This document shows, piece after piece, positions 51,108 to 59,991 of a stretch of 64,000 nucleotides of DNA (positions are counted from its first letter, which is position 1; each line of letters starts with the position of its first letter). The stretch is from Micromonospora avicenniae. GTDB lineage: Bacteria; Actinomycetota; Actinomycetes; Mycobacteriales; Micromonosporaceae. The notes beneath the pieces are model-generated. The model made no database searches. It had not been told where the DNA came from and saw only the letters and a program-made list of their open reading frames with translations. A program made the position numbers and the translations under genes. The stretch is taken from contig NZ_FTNF01000018.1 in assembly GCF_900156065.1 (NCBI RefSeq), positions 1-64,000 of the forward strand. The letters run 5' to 3'.

Positions 51108-52898
51108 ATGCGATCCACGCCCGGCGCCGGTGGCTCGTCGAAGCTGCGCAGCGTGCTCACCGACGTGTCCCGTCGTGCTCGACGAGGCTTGACGCCGCCG
51201 TCCCCGGCGGGGCGGGTGCTGCGCGGCGGGTGGGCGCGGCTGGACACTCCGGTGCGGAGGGGTGTCGCGGCGGGCGCGGTGTTCGCGCTGGCCGCCGCGG
51301 CCGGAGTCGCGGCCGTGTCCGGATTCGGGGCCGCCACCGCCGACGACATGCGTACCGGCCAGCCGGTGCCGGCCAGCCAGGTGCAGACCATCTCCGCCGC
51401 TGCGCTGGCCTGCCCGACGCTGACCCCGGCTCGTCTCGCCGGGCAGGTGATGGCCGCGTCCGGGTTCGATCCGGCGGCCCGCACCGAGGGCGGCGGTACG
51501 GGTGTCGCAGGTCTGACCGACGCGGTGTGGGACGAGTGGAAACCGGGGGCGGACGCGCGGCGGGAGGACCCGGAGGCGAACATCGTCGCGCTCGCGCACT
51601 ACATGTGTGACCTCGCCGGGCGGGTACGGGCGACCGACGCGAACGGTGACCGGTGGCAGTTGGCGTTGGCGGCGTACCGCTCCGGGCTGTCCGCGGTCCG
51701 TGACGCCGGTGGCGTGCCGGACGAGGCCGAGCGGTACGTCGGCGTGGTGGCGGGCTACGCCACCTGGTACGCGCGCCAGCCGGAGTTCACCCAGAGCAAC
51801 CCGACCCGGTCTCCGGGGCCGGTCGGTGGGGTAGAGCCGAGCACGGGTACGCCGGCGACGCCGGTGCCGGACGCCTACCTGCCGGCGATCCTCGCCGCCG
51901 GGAAGGCCTGTCCGGCGGTGCCGTCGACACGGGTCGCCGCCCAGCTGATGGCGGCGTCGGCGTTCAACCCGAACCTGTTCGGCTCGAACGGCGCGCAGGG
52001 CATCGCACAGTTCAACCCCGAGGTGTGGGCGCGGTACGCCCCGAACGCGGCCGCCGCCTCGCCGTGGGATCCGCACCAGGCGATCGGGGCGCTCGGTGCG
52101 GTGATGTGCCGGCTGGTCCGGGAGATGGGTCAGGTGGGACAGGGCGACGCGTACCAGAAGGCGCTCGCCGCGTTCCAGTGGGGACCCGAGGCGGTGCAGC
52201 GGGCCGGCGGCGTGCCGGACTCGCCGGCGGTGCGCAGGTTCATCGCGTTGACCGAGGCGTACACCACCAGCTACCAGGGCGACTCGCGGCTGCCGGGTCC
52301 GCGCCCGACCAAGTCGGCGGGTGCTCCGTCGCGTTCGCCCGTCGGGCCGGGTGGCACCGCGCCGACCCGGCCGGCGCCGGGTGGTCAGGCCACGGGCGGC
52401 ACGGCCACCGGGGGACCGGCGCAGCCCGGCGGCACGAAGACCGCCGCGCCGCCACCGACGACGCCGAAGCCGCACACCAGTACCGCGCCGACGGACCCGG
52501 GGCCGCAGCCGGTGGGCGGGGCCGGCCCAATCATCGGGTACGGCAGCGGCCGGTGCATCGACGTGACCGACGGCGCGTACACGAGCAACCCGCAGTTGCA
52601 GATCTGGACCTGCAACGGCGGCCCGAACCAGCAGTGGACGTTCTACAGCGACGGGACGGTCCGGGCGTTCGGCCGGTGCATGACGGTGGCGGGCGGGTCG
52701 ACGGCGAACGGCGCGAAGATCCTGCTGAGCAGTTGCACCGGCAGTTCGTCGCAGAAGTTCACGTTGAACAACGCGCACGACCTGGTGAACAAGCGTGCCG
52801 ACAAGTGCGTCGACGCCAAGGACATGCAGACCAGCAGCGGCACGCGGTTGCAGTTGTGGGACTGCGGGGGCACCTCCAACCAGAAGTGGCACCGCTGA
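51108..52898 (+). CDS. Exported protein with two transglycosylase-like modules and ricin-type lectin domain
   Basis: The 596-residue protein has a basic N-terminus and a signal/anchor helix near residue 50-75 (GVAAGAVFALAAAAGVAAVS). Two related modules follow: about 95-225 (LTPARLAGQVMAASGFDPAA) and about 250-390 (VPSTRVAAQLMAASAFNPNL with GAQGIAQFNPEVWARYAPNA), resembling lytic transglycosylase/SLT folds. The catalytic glutamate expected in the S-x-E-S-x-F-N type motif is absent or replaced (ASAFNP). A Pro/Thr/Gly linker (about 390-470) leads to a beta-trefoil of QxW type (LQIWTCNGGPNQQW, LQLWDCGGTSNQKW). A carbohydrate-binding role at the cell surface is likely; cleavage is uncertain. Confidence 0.85.
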   Translation: MRSTPGAGGSSKLRSVLTDVSRRARRGLTPPSPAGRVLRGGWARLDTPVRRGVAAGAVFALAAAAGVAAVSGFGAATADDMRTGQPVPASQVQTISAAALACPTLTPARLAGQVMAASGFDPAARTEGGGTGVAGLTDAVWDEWKPGADARREDPEANIVALAHYMCDLAGRVRATDANGDRWQLALAAYRSGLSAVRDAGGVPDEAERYVGVVAGYATWYARQPEFTQSNPTRSPGPVGGVEPSTGTPATPVPDAYLPAILAAGKACPAVPSTRVAAQLMAASAFNPNLFGSNGAQGIAQFNPEVWARYAPNAAAASPWDPHQAIGALGAVMCRLVREMGQVGQGDAYQKALAAFQWGPEAVQRAGGVPDSPAVRRFIALTEAYTTSYQGDSRLPGPRPTKSAGAPSRSPVGPGGTAPTRPAPGGQATGGTATGGPAQPGGTKTAAPPPTTPKPHTSTAPTDPGPQPVGGAGPIIGYGSGRCIDVTDGAYTSNPQLQIWTCNGGPNQQWTFYSDGTVRAFGRCMTVAGGSTANGAKILLSSCTGSSSQKFTLNNAHDLVNKRADKCVDAKDMQTSSGTRLQLWDCGGTSNQKWHR

Positions 52899-52913
52899 GT
52901 CGGGTCGCGGCAC

Positions 52914-52951
52914 GCGAAGGGGGCACAGTCGTTCGACTGCGCCCCCTTCGC
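52914..52951 (+). terminator. Strong terminator hairpin
   Basis: A 17-bp stem with one G:T pair (52914-52930 with 52935-52951, loop GTTC) follows the lectin gene by 15 bases. Confidence 0.85.
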
Positions 52952-53106
52952 TTCGGCGAACCGTCTTCGGCTGACCTGGCGTCTGGAAATGCGCGCGTCC
53001 GGCCGCGGTGCGAGCGGCCGGACGCGCTCGTGCCACAGTACGTCACACCGTCCCTCACTTCGAGTGCGTGGATCGAGTCGCCGCAGGGCGGAGCGGCCTG
53101 AACCCG

Positions 53107-53136
53107 TTGACGGAGTGAATACTCACTCCGTATGGT
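53107..53136 (+). promoter_or_regulatory. Promoter with embedded palindromic TetR operator
   Basis: ACGGAGTGA and TCACTCCGT (53110-53118 and 53123-53131) form a perfect 9-bp-arm palindrome around ATAC. It overlaps a TTGACG -35-like element (53107-53112) and a TATGGT -10-like element (53131-53136) with 18-bp spacing, just before the TetR gene. The layout is that of an autorepressed promoter. Confidence 0.72.
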
Positions 53137-53142
53137 CCGAGT

Positions 53143-53772
53143 ATGACGAACACGCCTGTCCGGCGACGCGCGCCGGGAATGAGTCCGGAACAACGACGAG
53201 AAGCCGTAGTACGGGCGGCCCTGCCGCTCGTCGCGGAGCACGGGGCGAGCGTCACCACGGCCCAGGTGGCCCGCATGGCCGGCATCGGCGAGGCCACGAT
53301 CTTCCGGGTCTTCGCCGACAAGGAGGAGCTGCTCGACGCCGTGGTCGCCGCAGCGCTCGACCCGGCCACGGTGCTGGGTGAACTCCGCTCGATCCCGCTG
53401 GACCAGCCGTTGGCCGATCGGCTGGTCGAGGCCGCCGATGCGCTGGAGGCCCATCTCGGACGGATGGGCACGGTGCTGGGCGCCCTGCACGCCTCCGGCC
53501 ACGGCCGGTCTCGGCGGCGAGGCGAGGCGCCGCGCGAGCGGTCGGCCGGGCGGGACGCGAGCCAGGCGGAGACCCGGGACGCCGTCGCCGCCCTGCTGGA
53601 GCCGGAGCGGGAGGCGCTGCGCCTGCCGGTCGAGCAGTTGACCGAGGTGTTCCTCGCGCTCGTGGGCGGACGGGGCCGGTTCCCGGGCGGCGGCGCCCAG
53701 GAGCTGTCCAACCGGGAGCTGGTGGAGCTCTTCCTGCACGGTGCCCTCCGCGCGGCCGGGGACGCGAAGTGA
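53143..53772 (+). CDS. TetR family transcriptional regulator
   Basis: The 209-residue protein has the N-terminal TetR helix-turn-helix (QRREAVVRAALPLVAEHGAS, TTAQVARMAGIGEATIFRVF, ADKEELLDAVVAAAL) and a variable ligand-binding domain with an Arg-rich stretch (GHGRSRRRGEAPRERSAGRD). ATG 53143 follows the palindromic operator by 11 bases, so it probably represses its own synthesis. The 181 bases to the dienelactone hydrolase hold no gene; whether that gene is in the regulon is unknown. Confidence 0.92.
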   Translation: MTNTPVRRRAPGMSPEQRREAVVRAALPLVAEHGASVTTAQVARMAGIGEATIFRVFADKEELLDAVVAAALDPATVLGELRSIPLDQPLADRLVEAADALEAHLGRMGTVLGALHASGHGRSRRRGEAPRERSAGRDASQAETRDAVAALLEPEREALRLPVEQLTEVFLALVGGRGRFPGGGAQELSNRELVELFLHGALRAAGDAK

Positions 53773-53953
53773 GTCGCCGGGTGACCGGGTGATCCAGGCG
53801 GGTGCCCGCTCCGGGGACAAGGAATCCAAGGTCGGCGCGGCGGCGGCCCGACGGTGAGCCGGGCCGGGTGAACTCCCCGGGTCGTTGCGGAGGGCAACGA
53901 TTCGGCCGGTAGCGTTCTGCGGCGGAACCACGGTTACGTTTGAGGAGGCTGCG

Positions 53954-54706
53954 GTGCAGACGACGACGGTCGACGTCAAGACCAGCGAAGGGGTGGCGGA
54001 CGCCTACCTCGTACGCCCGGACGGGGAGGGTCCCTTCCCGGCCGTGCTGGTCTTCATGGACGCGTTCGGGCTCCGGCCCCGGATGGTCGAGATGGCCGAG
54101 ACCATCGCCGCCCGCGGGTACGTGGTGCTGATGCCGAACCTCTTCTACCGGGCCGGCCGGTCGCCGCTGTTCGACCTCTCGATGCTTGGCGACGCGGAGC
54201 AGCGGGGCAAGATCTTCGAGAAGATCGGTCCGTACATGGCCGCGCTGACCCCGGAGGCCGTCACCCGCGACACCGGGACGTACCTGGACTTCCTGGCCGC
54301 ACGCGACGACGTCGCGGCCGGGCCGGTCGCCATCGTGGGCTACTGCATGGGCGGGATGAACGCGCTGCGGGCCATCGAGGCGTACCCGGATCGGATCGCC
54401 GCGCTGGGTAGCTTCCACGCGGGCCGGGTGGTCACCGACGCCGCCGACAGCCCGCACCTCGGGGTCGGCTCGGTCACCGGCGAGCTCTACTTCGCGCACG
54501 CCGACCAGGACCACTCGATGACCGCCGAGCAGATCGCCACCCTGGAGCGGACCCTCGACGCCGCGGGCGTGCGGTACCGCTCCGAGGTGTACGAGGGAGC
54601 GACCCACGGGTTCACCATGTCCGACACCGCCGCCTACGACGAGGCCGCCGAGAAGCGGCACTGGGCCGCCATGTTCGACCTGCTCGACCGCACGTTCGGC
54701 CGCTGA
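53954..54706 (+). CDS. Dienelactone hydrolase family protein
   Basis: The 250-residue alpha/beta hydrolase has the Cys nucleophile in VAIVGYCMGGMNALRAIEAY (about residue 134), the acid in LYFAHADQDHSMTAEQI and the His in YEGATHGFTMSD (about 218), as in carboxymethylenebutenolidase-like enzymes. The N-terminus VDVKTSEGVADAYLVRPDGE is also typical. GTG 53954 follows TGAGGAGG (53941-53948). It hydrolyses an ester or lactone of unknown identity in the cytoplasm. Confidence 0.92.
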   Translation: MQTTTVDVKTSEGVADAYLVRPDGEGPFPAVLVFMDAFGLRPRMVEMAETIAARGYVVLMPNLFYRAGRSPLFDLSMLGDAEQRGKIFEKIGPYMAALTPEAVTRDTGTYLDFLAARDDVAAGPVAIVGYCMGGMNALRAIEAYPDRIAALGSFHAGRVVTDAADSPHLGVGSVTGELYFAHADQDHSMTAEQIATLERTLDAAGVRYRSEVYEGATHGFTMSDTAAYDEAAEKRHWAAMFDLLDRTFGR

Positions 54707-54717
54707 ACCACGAAACG

Positions 54718-54749
54718 TGTGCCGGGCCCGACCGGTCGGGCCCGGCACA
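54718..54749. terminator. Terminator hairpin, 16-bp perfect palindrome
   Basis: A perfect palindrome with 16-bp arms (54718-54733 and 54734-54749) starts 12 bases after the dienelactone hydrolase stop. Confidence 0.82.
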
Positions 54750-54933
54750 GTGCTCAGGACGCTGAACCGCTGAGCCGAACACCCGGCCCAGAGGCACGAG
54801 GGGCACCCTCGGCCGTCGGCGGGTGATGCGCTCGGCCTCCCGATCGGACAGGATGACGGGGACGATCCGTCGTGCTGCGCGACGACCATCCGGCCCGCCG
54901 AACGTCCCGCAGGCGGCCCGTGAGAGGAGACCC

Positions 54934-56745
54934 GTGCCGTCCACCCTGCTCTCCCGGCGCGATCTGCGGTTCCTGCTGTACGACTGGCTGGACGTGATCC
55001 GGCTGACCGTCCGCCCCCGCTACGCCGAGCACTCCCGGGAAACCTTCGACGCCGTCCTCGAACTGGCCGAGCGGGTGGCCACCGAACACTTCGCCCCGCA
55101 CAACCGGGCGGCCGACCTCGACGAGCCCACGTTCGACGGCCGGCAGGTCCGCCTGATCCCCGAGATCAAGGCAGCGCTGGACGTGTTCGCGGAGACCGGC
55201 CTGCTGGCGTCCACGCTGGACGAGTCCGTCGGCGGCATGCAGCTGCCGCACACCGTGGCCGCCGCCTGCTTCGCCTGGTTCCAGGCCGCGAACGTGGCCA
55301 CCTCGGCGTACCCGATGCTCACCCTCGGCAACACCAATCTGCTGCTCGCCCACGGCAGCCCGGAGCAGATCGACACCTGGGCGCGCCCGATGATCGAGGG
55401 ACGGTTCTTCGGCACCATGTGCCTCTCCGAGCCGCACGCCGGCAGTTCGCTGGCGGACATCACCACCCGGGCCGAGCCGCAGGCCGACGGCACCCACCGG
55501 CTGTACGGCACCAAGATGTGGATCTCCGGAGGGGAGCACGAGCTGGGCGAGAACATCGTCCACCTGGTACTTGCCCGACGTCCCGACGGCCCGCCCGGGG
55601 TGAAGGGGATATCTCTGTTCATCGTGCCGAAGCTGCTCCTCGGCCCGGACGGCGAGCCCGGCGAACGCAACGACGTCGCGCTGGTCGGCCTGAACCACAA
55701 GATGGGCTACCGGGGCACGACCAACACCCTGCTCAGCTTCGGCGACGGCGCACACCACCCGGCCGGCCGAGCCGGTGCCGTCGGCTACCTGGTCGGCGAG
55801 CCGCACCAAGGGCTGGCGCAGATGTTCCACATGATGAACGAGGCCCGGATCGGGGTGGGTGCCGGCGCCACCGCGCTCGGCTACACCGGCTACCTGAAGT
55901 CCCTGGAGTACGCCCGGCAGCGGCCGCAGGGCCGGCCGCTGGCCGACAAGGACCCGACGGCACCACAGGTGCCCATCGTCGCCCACCCGGACGTGAAACG
56001 GATGCTGCTCGCGCAGAAGAGCTACGTGGAGGGCGCGCTGGCGCTGGTGCTCTACAGCGGGCGGCTGCTCGACGAGGAGAAGAGCGCCCCGGAGCCGGCC
56101 GACCGGGCCCGCGCCCACCTGCTGCTCGACACGCTCACCCCGATCGTGAAGAGCTGGCCGTCGCAGTGGTGTCTCGCCGCCAACGACCTGGCCATCCAGG
56201 TGCACGGCGGCGCCGGTTACACCCGCGACCACGACGTCGAGCAGCACTGGCGCGACAACCGGCTCAACCCGATCCACGAGGGCACCCACGGCATCCAGGC
56301 GCTGGACCTGCTGGGCCGCAAGGTCACGCTACGCGACGGGGCGGGCCTGGCCGCGCTGGCCGAGACGATCGGCATGTCCGTCGAGCGGGCCCGGAAGATC
56401 GGTGGCGAGACCACCGAGCTGGCCGAGCAGCTCGCCGCGGCGGTGCGGCGGCTCACCGATGTCACCCGCCGGCTCTGGAGCGACGGTGACCCACAGCTCG
56501 CGCTCGCCAACGCCACCGTCTACCTGGAGGCGGCAGGTCACGTGGTGATCGCCTGGATGTGGCTGGAGCAGCTGCTCGTCGTCGAGGCGGCCGGCGCCGC
56601 CGCGCCGGACGCCGACCTGTACGCCGGCAAGCGGCACGCCGCCCGTTGGTTCTTCCGGTACGAACTGCCCCGCACCGGTCCGCAGTTCGACCTGCTGGCC
56701 AGCCTGGACCGGACCACCCTGGAGATGCGCGACACCTGGTTCTGA
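54934..56745 (+). CDS. Acyl-CoA dehydrogenase
   Basis: The 603-residue flavoprotein oxidises acyl-CoA thioesters. It shows FGTMCLSEPHAGSSLADITT near residue 155, YGTKMWISGGEHELGENIVH near 190, FHMMNEARIGVGAGATALG near 300 and VHGGAGYTRDHDVEQHWRDN with IHEGTHGIQALDLLGRK near 430-455. The long C-terminal domain places it with the 600-residue FadE type acting on long or branched substrates. GTG 54934 follows GAGAGGAG. No partner beta-oxidation genes are adjacent. Confidence 0.95.
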   Translation: MPSTLLSRRDLRFLLYDWLDVIRLTVRPRYAEHSRETFDAVLELAERVATEHFAPHNRAADLDEPTFDGRQVRLIPEIKAALDVFAETGLLASTLDESVGGMQLPHTVAAACFAWFQAANVATSAYPMLTLGNTNLLLAHGSPEQIDTWARPMIEGRFFGTMCLSEPHAGSSLADITTRAEPQADGTHRLYGTKMWISGGEHELGENIVHLVLARRPDGPPGVKGISLFIVPKLLLGPDGEPGERNDVALVGLNHKMGYRGTTNTLLSFGDGAHHPAGRAGAVGYLVGEPHQGLAQMFHMMNEARIGVGAGATALGYTGYLKSLEYARQRPQGRPLADKDPTAPQVPIVAHPDVKRMLLAQKSYVEGALALVLYSGRLLDEEKSAPEPADRARAHLLLDTLTPIVKSWPSQWCLAANDLAIQVHGGAGYTRDHDVEQHWRDNRLNPIHEGTHGIQALDLLGRKVTLRDGAGLAALAETIGMSVERARKIGGETTELAEQLAAAVRRLTDVTRRLWSDGDPQLALANATVYLEAAGHVVIAWMWLEQLLVVEAAGAAAPDADLYAGKRHAARWFFRYELPRTGPQFDLLASLDRTTLEMRDTWF

Positions 56746-56782
56746 CAGGTGCCGCCGCCCGAGGCGGGTGGGCCCTTCGCGG

Positions 56783-57502
56783 TCAGGCCTCGTGACGGGC
56801 GACGTAGACCGTGTTGGTCGACTCACCGCCGGTCAGCGGGTTGGGAAACGGCACGACGTGCGCCTGCGCGGTGGCGAAGCCCTCGGTGAGGGCCTCCATG
56901 AACACCGGGTCGGGCGGATCGTCCGACCAGAGTGCGAACACCCCGCCGGGGTGCAGGCGACCGGCGAGCCGCCGCAGCCCGGCCGGCGTGTAGAACGCGG
57001 CGTTCCGCGGGTGCAGCACGTGCCGGGGAGAGTGGTCGATGTCGAGCAGCACGGCATGGAAGCGACGCTCCGGCCGGTCCGGGTCGAACCCGTCGCCCTC
57101 GACGGCCGCGAAGAAGTCGGCTCGTACGAGACGGGTCCTCGGGTCGTCGGCCAGTCCGGCGGCGAACGGCAGCAAGCCACGCCGGTGCCAGTCGATGACG
57201 TCCTCGATCGCCTCCACGACGATCAGGGATCGCACCCGGTCGTCGGCGAGCGCGGTGCGCGCGGTGTAGCCGAGACCGAGACCACCGACGACCACCTCCA
57301 GCTGGCCGTCGGCCAGCGGGGCCAGGCCGAGCCGGGCCAGCTCGATCTCCGCGACGGGGAAGAGGCTGGACATCAGGAACTCGTCGTCGAGCTTGACCTC
57401 GTACACCTCGACGTGAAGCTCGGGGTCGCGGCGCCGGCGCAGGCTGATCAGGCCGATCGGCGTCTCCCGCCAGGCCAGTTCCTCGAAGCGCGCGCCCAAC
57501 AC
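56783..57502 (-). CDS. Spermidine synthase-like methyltransferase-fold protein
   Basis: The 239-residue protein has a Rossmann core with VVVGGLGLGYTARTALAD (glycine-rich motif near residue 70), LIVVEAIEDVIDWHRRGLL and FHAVLLDIDHSPRHVLHPRN (near 150), resembling polyamine aminopropyltransferases of the spermidine synthase family. Typical substrate-binding Asp/Glu residues are not all apparent, so the substrate is open. GTG 57502 is the start, giving MLGARFEELAWRETPIG. A 61-residue membrane protein gene lies 46 bases upstream on the same strand. Confidence 0.83.
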   Translation of the reverse strand: MLGARFEELAWRETPIGLISLRRRRDPELHVEVYEVKLDDEFLMSSLFPVAEIELARLGLAPLADGQLEVVVGGLGLGYTARTALADDRVRSLIVVEAIEDVIDWHRRGLLPFAAGLADDPRTRLVRADFFAAVEGDGFDPDRPERRFHAVLLDIDHSPRHVLHPRNAAFYTPAGLRRLAGRLHPGGVFALWSDDPPDPVFMEALTEGFATAQAHVVPFPNPLTGGESTNTVYVARHEA

Positions 57503-57548
57503 AGTCCTCTTCTCGCCGGTTCAGTGCCGGATGCTACCGGGTTCCCGG

Positions 57549-57734
57549 TCAACCCGGCCCGAGCGCGCACGCCACCACCGCTGCCGCCACCACGATCGCG
57601 ACCGCGCCGACCGGGCGGCGCAGCGGAGGCCGCCGGCGCAGCAGCACCAGCAGCGTGCCGGTCGCCAGCGACGCGAAAGCCGCCACGGCGGCGACTGTAC
57701 GGCACGCCACCACCGAGGCGGCGGGGTGCGTCAC
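57549..57734 (-). CDS. Small two-helix membrane protein
   Basis: A 61-codon frame from GTG 57734 encodes two hydrophobic helices (VACRTVAAVAAFASLATGTL and PVGAVAIVVAAAVVACALG) separated by a basic loop LRRRPPLRRP. The ribosome binding site is weak. It is divergent from eccB and ends 46 bases before the spermidine synthase-like gene. Similar composition could occur by chance in such GC-rich DNA, so the call is tentative. Confidence 0.45.
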   Translation of the reverse strand: MTHPAASVVACRTVAAVAAFASLATGTLLVLLRRRPPLRRPVGAVAIVVAAAVVACALGPG

Positions 57735-57800
57735 CGAAGGTTCACGGAAGATCGACGCAGCGCATATCCTGTGCCCCGAGCGAGCACCGGAAGGGACGTC

Positions 57801-59186
57801 ATGCCGTCGCGGCAGGACCAGCTGCACTCGTACCAGTTCACCGTCCAGCGGGCCGTCGCCGCGCTGGTCATGCGGGAGACCGATCCGGCGCAGTCGCCGT
57901 TCCGGCGGCTCGCCGGGGCCGCGCTGGCCAGCGTGCTGGTCGCCGCGATCGGCCTGGGTGGCTTCGCGCTGTACGGGCTCTTCGCGGGCGGCGGGAGCAA
58001 CTGGCGGGACACCGGCGCGGTCATCGTGGAGAAGGAGTCCGGCGCCCGGTACGTCTACCGGGACGAGAAGCTGCACCCCGTCCTCAACTACGCCTCGGCG
58101 TTGCTGATCGTCGGCGCCGAGCAGCCGAGGACGGTGCTGGTGTCTCGCCGGTCCATCGAAGGTGTGCCGCGTGGCCTGCCGCTGGGGATCGCCGACGCTC
58201 CGGATTCGCTGCCCGCGCCGGCCCGGCTCGCGAACGATCCGTGGACGGTCTGTTCGGTCACGCCCACCGACGTCGACCGCGCCGTCCCGCGCTCGGTGCT
58301 GCTGATCGGCGAGGACGCGCGCGGCGGCCGGCAGCTCGGCGACGAGGCACTGCTGGCACGGGATCCCGACGGCGGGTTGCACCTGGTGTGGCATGCGCGC
58401 CGCTACCTGGTCCGCGACTCCGCCCGCGTGCTCGCCGCGCTGGCCACCACCCGGGCGCGGGCCGTGCCGGTGGCGGCTGCGCTGCTCAACACGCTGCCGG
58501 CCGGGGCCGATCTCGCGCCGCCGCTGCTGCCTGGTCTGGGTCAGCGGTCCACCCGGGTACCGGGCGCCGAGATCGGTGACGTCTACCTGGTGCGAAACTC
58601 CGGCGGGGGCCGGCAGTACGCGGTGGCCGTCCGCGACGGACTGGCCGGGATCACCGAGTTGCAGGCGAGTCTGCTGCTGGCGCGCACCGGTCAGGGCGAG
58701 GCGGAAGCGATGACCCTCGGCCGGTTCGCCGAGCTGCCGGAGGTGGCCGACCTGGCCCCGTCCGGCCCGGCCGCCCCGCCGCCGGCGCCACCACGGTTGG
58801 CCACCGTCGACGGGGGCGGATTGTGTGCCCGGGTGGCCGACGACGCCGGGGTGGCCGAGCTGCGGGTGGGCGTACGCCCACCGGATTCCGCCGCCGCGCC
58901 TCGTTCGGGCCCGACGGGTGGCGCGGTGCGCGCCGACCAGGTCGTGGTGCAGCCCGGCCGGGGCGCCATCGTCGAGGCGGTCGCGGCGCCCGGTGCCACC
59001 GGCGGGGCGGTGTCGGTGGTGACCGACCTGGGCCGGCGGCACGTGGTGGCCGACCGCGAGGTGCTGGCCATGCTCGGCTACCGCGACGTGCGCCCCACCC
59101 GGCTGCCGGCCGGCGTGGTGAGCCTGGTGACCGCGGGGGCCACGCTCGATCCGGCGGCGGCGCGGGCCGTCGCCGCGCCGGGCTGA
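57801..59186 (+). CDS. eccB: Type VII secretion protein EccB
   Basis: The 461-residue protein begins with the EccB signature SRQDQLHSYQFTVQRAVAAL and has one membrane helix (about 38-62, GAALASVLVAAIGLGGFALY) followed by a large extracytoplasmic domain with Cys residues near 151 and 343 (WTVCSVTP, GLCARVAD). EccB is a core part of the ESX/type VII secretion membrane complex. ATG 57801 follows GGAAGGGA. No eccC, eccD, mycP or esx genes are visible nearby, so it is either an orphan or belongs to a locus elsewhere. Confidence 0.93.
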   Translation: MPSRQDQLHSYQFTVQRAVAALVMRETDPAQSPFRRLAGAALASVLVAAIGLGGFALYGLFAGGGSNWRDTGAVIVEKESGARYVYRDEKLHPVLNYASALLIVGAEQPRTVLVSRRSIEGVPRGLPLGIADAPDSLPAPARLANDPWTVCSVTPTDVDRAVPRSVLLIGEDARGGRQLGDEALLARDPDGGLHLVWHARRYLVRDSARVLAALATTRARAVPVAAALLNTLPAGADLAPPLLPGLGQRSTRVPGAEIGDVYLVRNSGGGRQYAVAVRDGLAGITELQASLLLARTGQGEAEAMTLGRFAELPEVADLAPSGPAAPPPAPPRLATVDGGGLCARVADDAGVAELRVGVRPPDSAAAPRSGPTGGAVRADQVVVQPGRGAIVEAVAAPGATGGAVSVVTDLGRRHVVADREVLAMLGYRDVRPTRLPAGVVSLVTAGATLDPAAARAVAAPG

Positions 59187-59220
59187 CCGCTCGCAACCCG
59201 TCCGGCCCGAGCCGATGGGC

Positions 59221-59254
59221 CGCGCCGGCCTGCTCCTCGGTCGGCAGGCCGGTG
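59221..59254. terminator. Bidirectional terminator hairpin
   Basis: A 12-bp stem with one G:T pair (59221-59232 with 59243-59254) lies between the convergent eccB and methyltransferase genes. Confidence 0.68.
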
Positions 59255-59261
59255 CGCGGGG

Positions 59262-59867
59262 TCAGGCGGCGGGGCGGCGCAGCAGTGTGACGGCGAAGTC
59301 CGCGTCGTCACGCCAGGGGCGCAGGTCCCAGGTCGCGAAGCGGTGCTCCAGCCGCAGTCCGGCGGCGACCGCGTCGGTGTCGAAGTCGTTCAGTGGGTAG
59401 CCGCGGCCGGTGCCGAAGCCGACCGCCAGCACGCCGTCGGGACGCAGGTGTGCGGCGATGCGGCGCAGCACCTCCCGCTCGGTGCCGGGCGCGACGAAGG
59501 TGAGCACGTTCCCGACCAGTACCGCCGCGTCGAAGGGCTCGGCCTCGCCGACCGCCGGCAGGTCCAGCTCGGCCAGGTCACCGACCAGCCAACGCGGGCC
59601 GGGATGATCGGCCCGGGCGGCCTCGACCAGCGCCGGATCGGCGTCCACCCCGATCACCGTGTGACCCCGGGCGGCCAGCGCGGCACCCACCCGGCCGGTG
59701 CCCGAGCCGGCGTCGAGGATCCGGGAACCGGGCGGCACCAGCGCGTCCACCAGACGAGCCTCGCCGGCCAGGTCCGCCCCCTCAACGGCGAGTCGGCGGA
59801 ACCGGTCGATGTACCACTGCGAGTGCTCGGGCCCGGTGTCGGTCTCCCAACGCGTCGCGCTTCCCAT
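59262..59867 (-). CDS. Class I SAM-dependent methyltransferase
   Basis: The 201-residue enzyme has SAM motif I RILDAGSGTGRVGAALAARG near residue 48, the acidic motif VIGVDADPALVEAARADHPG, motif DAAVLVGNVLTFVAPGTERE and AHLRPDGVLAVGFGTGRGYP. This is the general methyltransferase-11/25 type; the acceptor is unknown. ATG 59867. Confidence 0.88.
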   Translation of the reverse strand: MGSATRWETDTGPEHSQWYIDRFRRLAVEGADLAGEARLVDALVPPGSRILDAGSGTGRVGAALAARGHTVIGVDADPALVEAARADHPGPRWLVGDLAELDLPAVGEAEPFDAAVLVGNVLTFVAPGTEREVLRRIAAHLRPDGVLAVGFGTGRGYPLNDFDTDAVAAGLRLEHRFATWDLRPWRDDADFAVTLLRRPAA

Positions 59868-59918
59868 GCCGCTACCGTAACCAGCCCCACTCCCGCCCCC
59901 TCACGCAGACTGGGCCCT

Positions 59919-59972
59919 CTTTCACGGAAAGAGTGGCTATTCCGCGTGGAATAGCCACTCTTTCCGTGAAAG
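59919..59972. terminator. 25-bp perfect hairpin after the ABC operon
   Basis: Perfect arms of 25 bases (59919-59943 and 59948-59972) enclose the loop GCGT. The stem is unusually AT-rich for this genome and contains TTTCACGGAAAGAG. It lies 20 bases beyond the end of the permease gene, so it may end that transcript, but its length and composition also fit a mobile palindromic repeat. Confidence 0.78.
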
Positions 59973-59991
59973 TGCGCGCCTCTCGGTGGGG

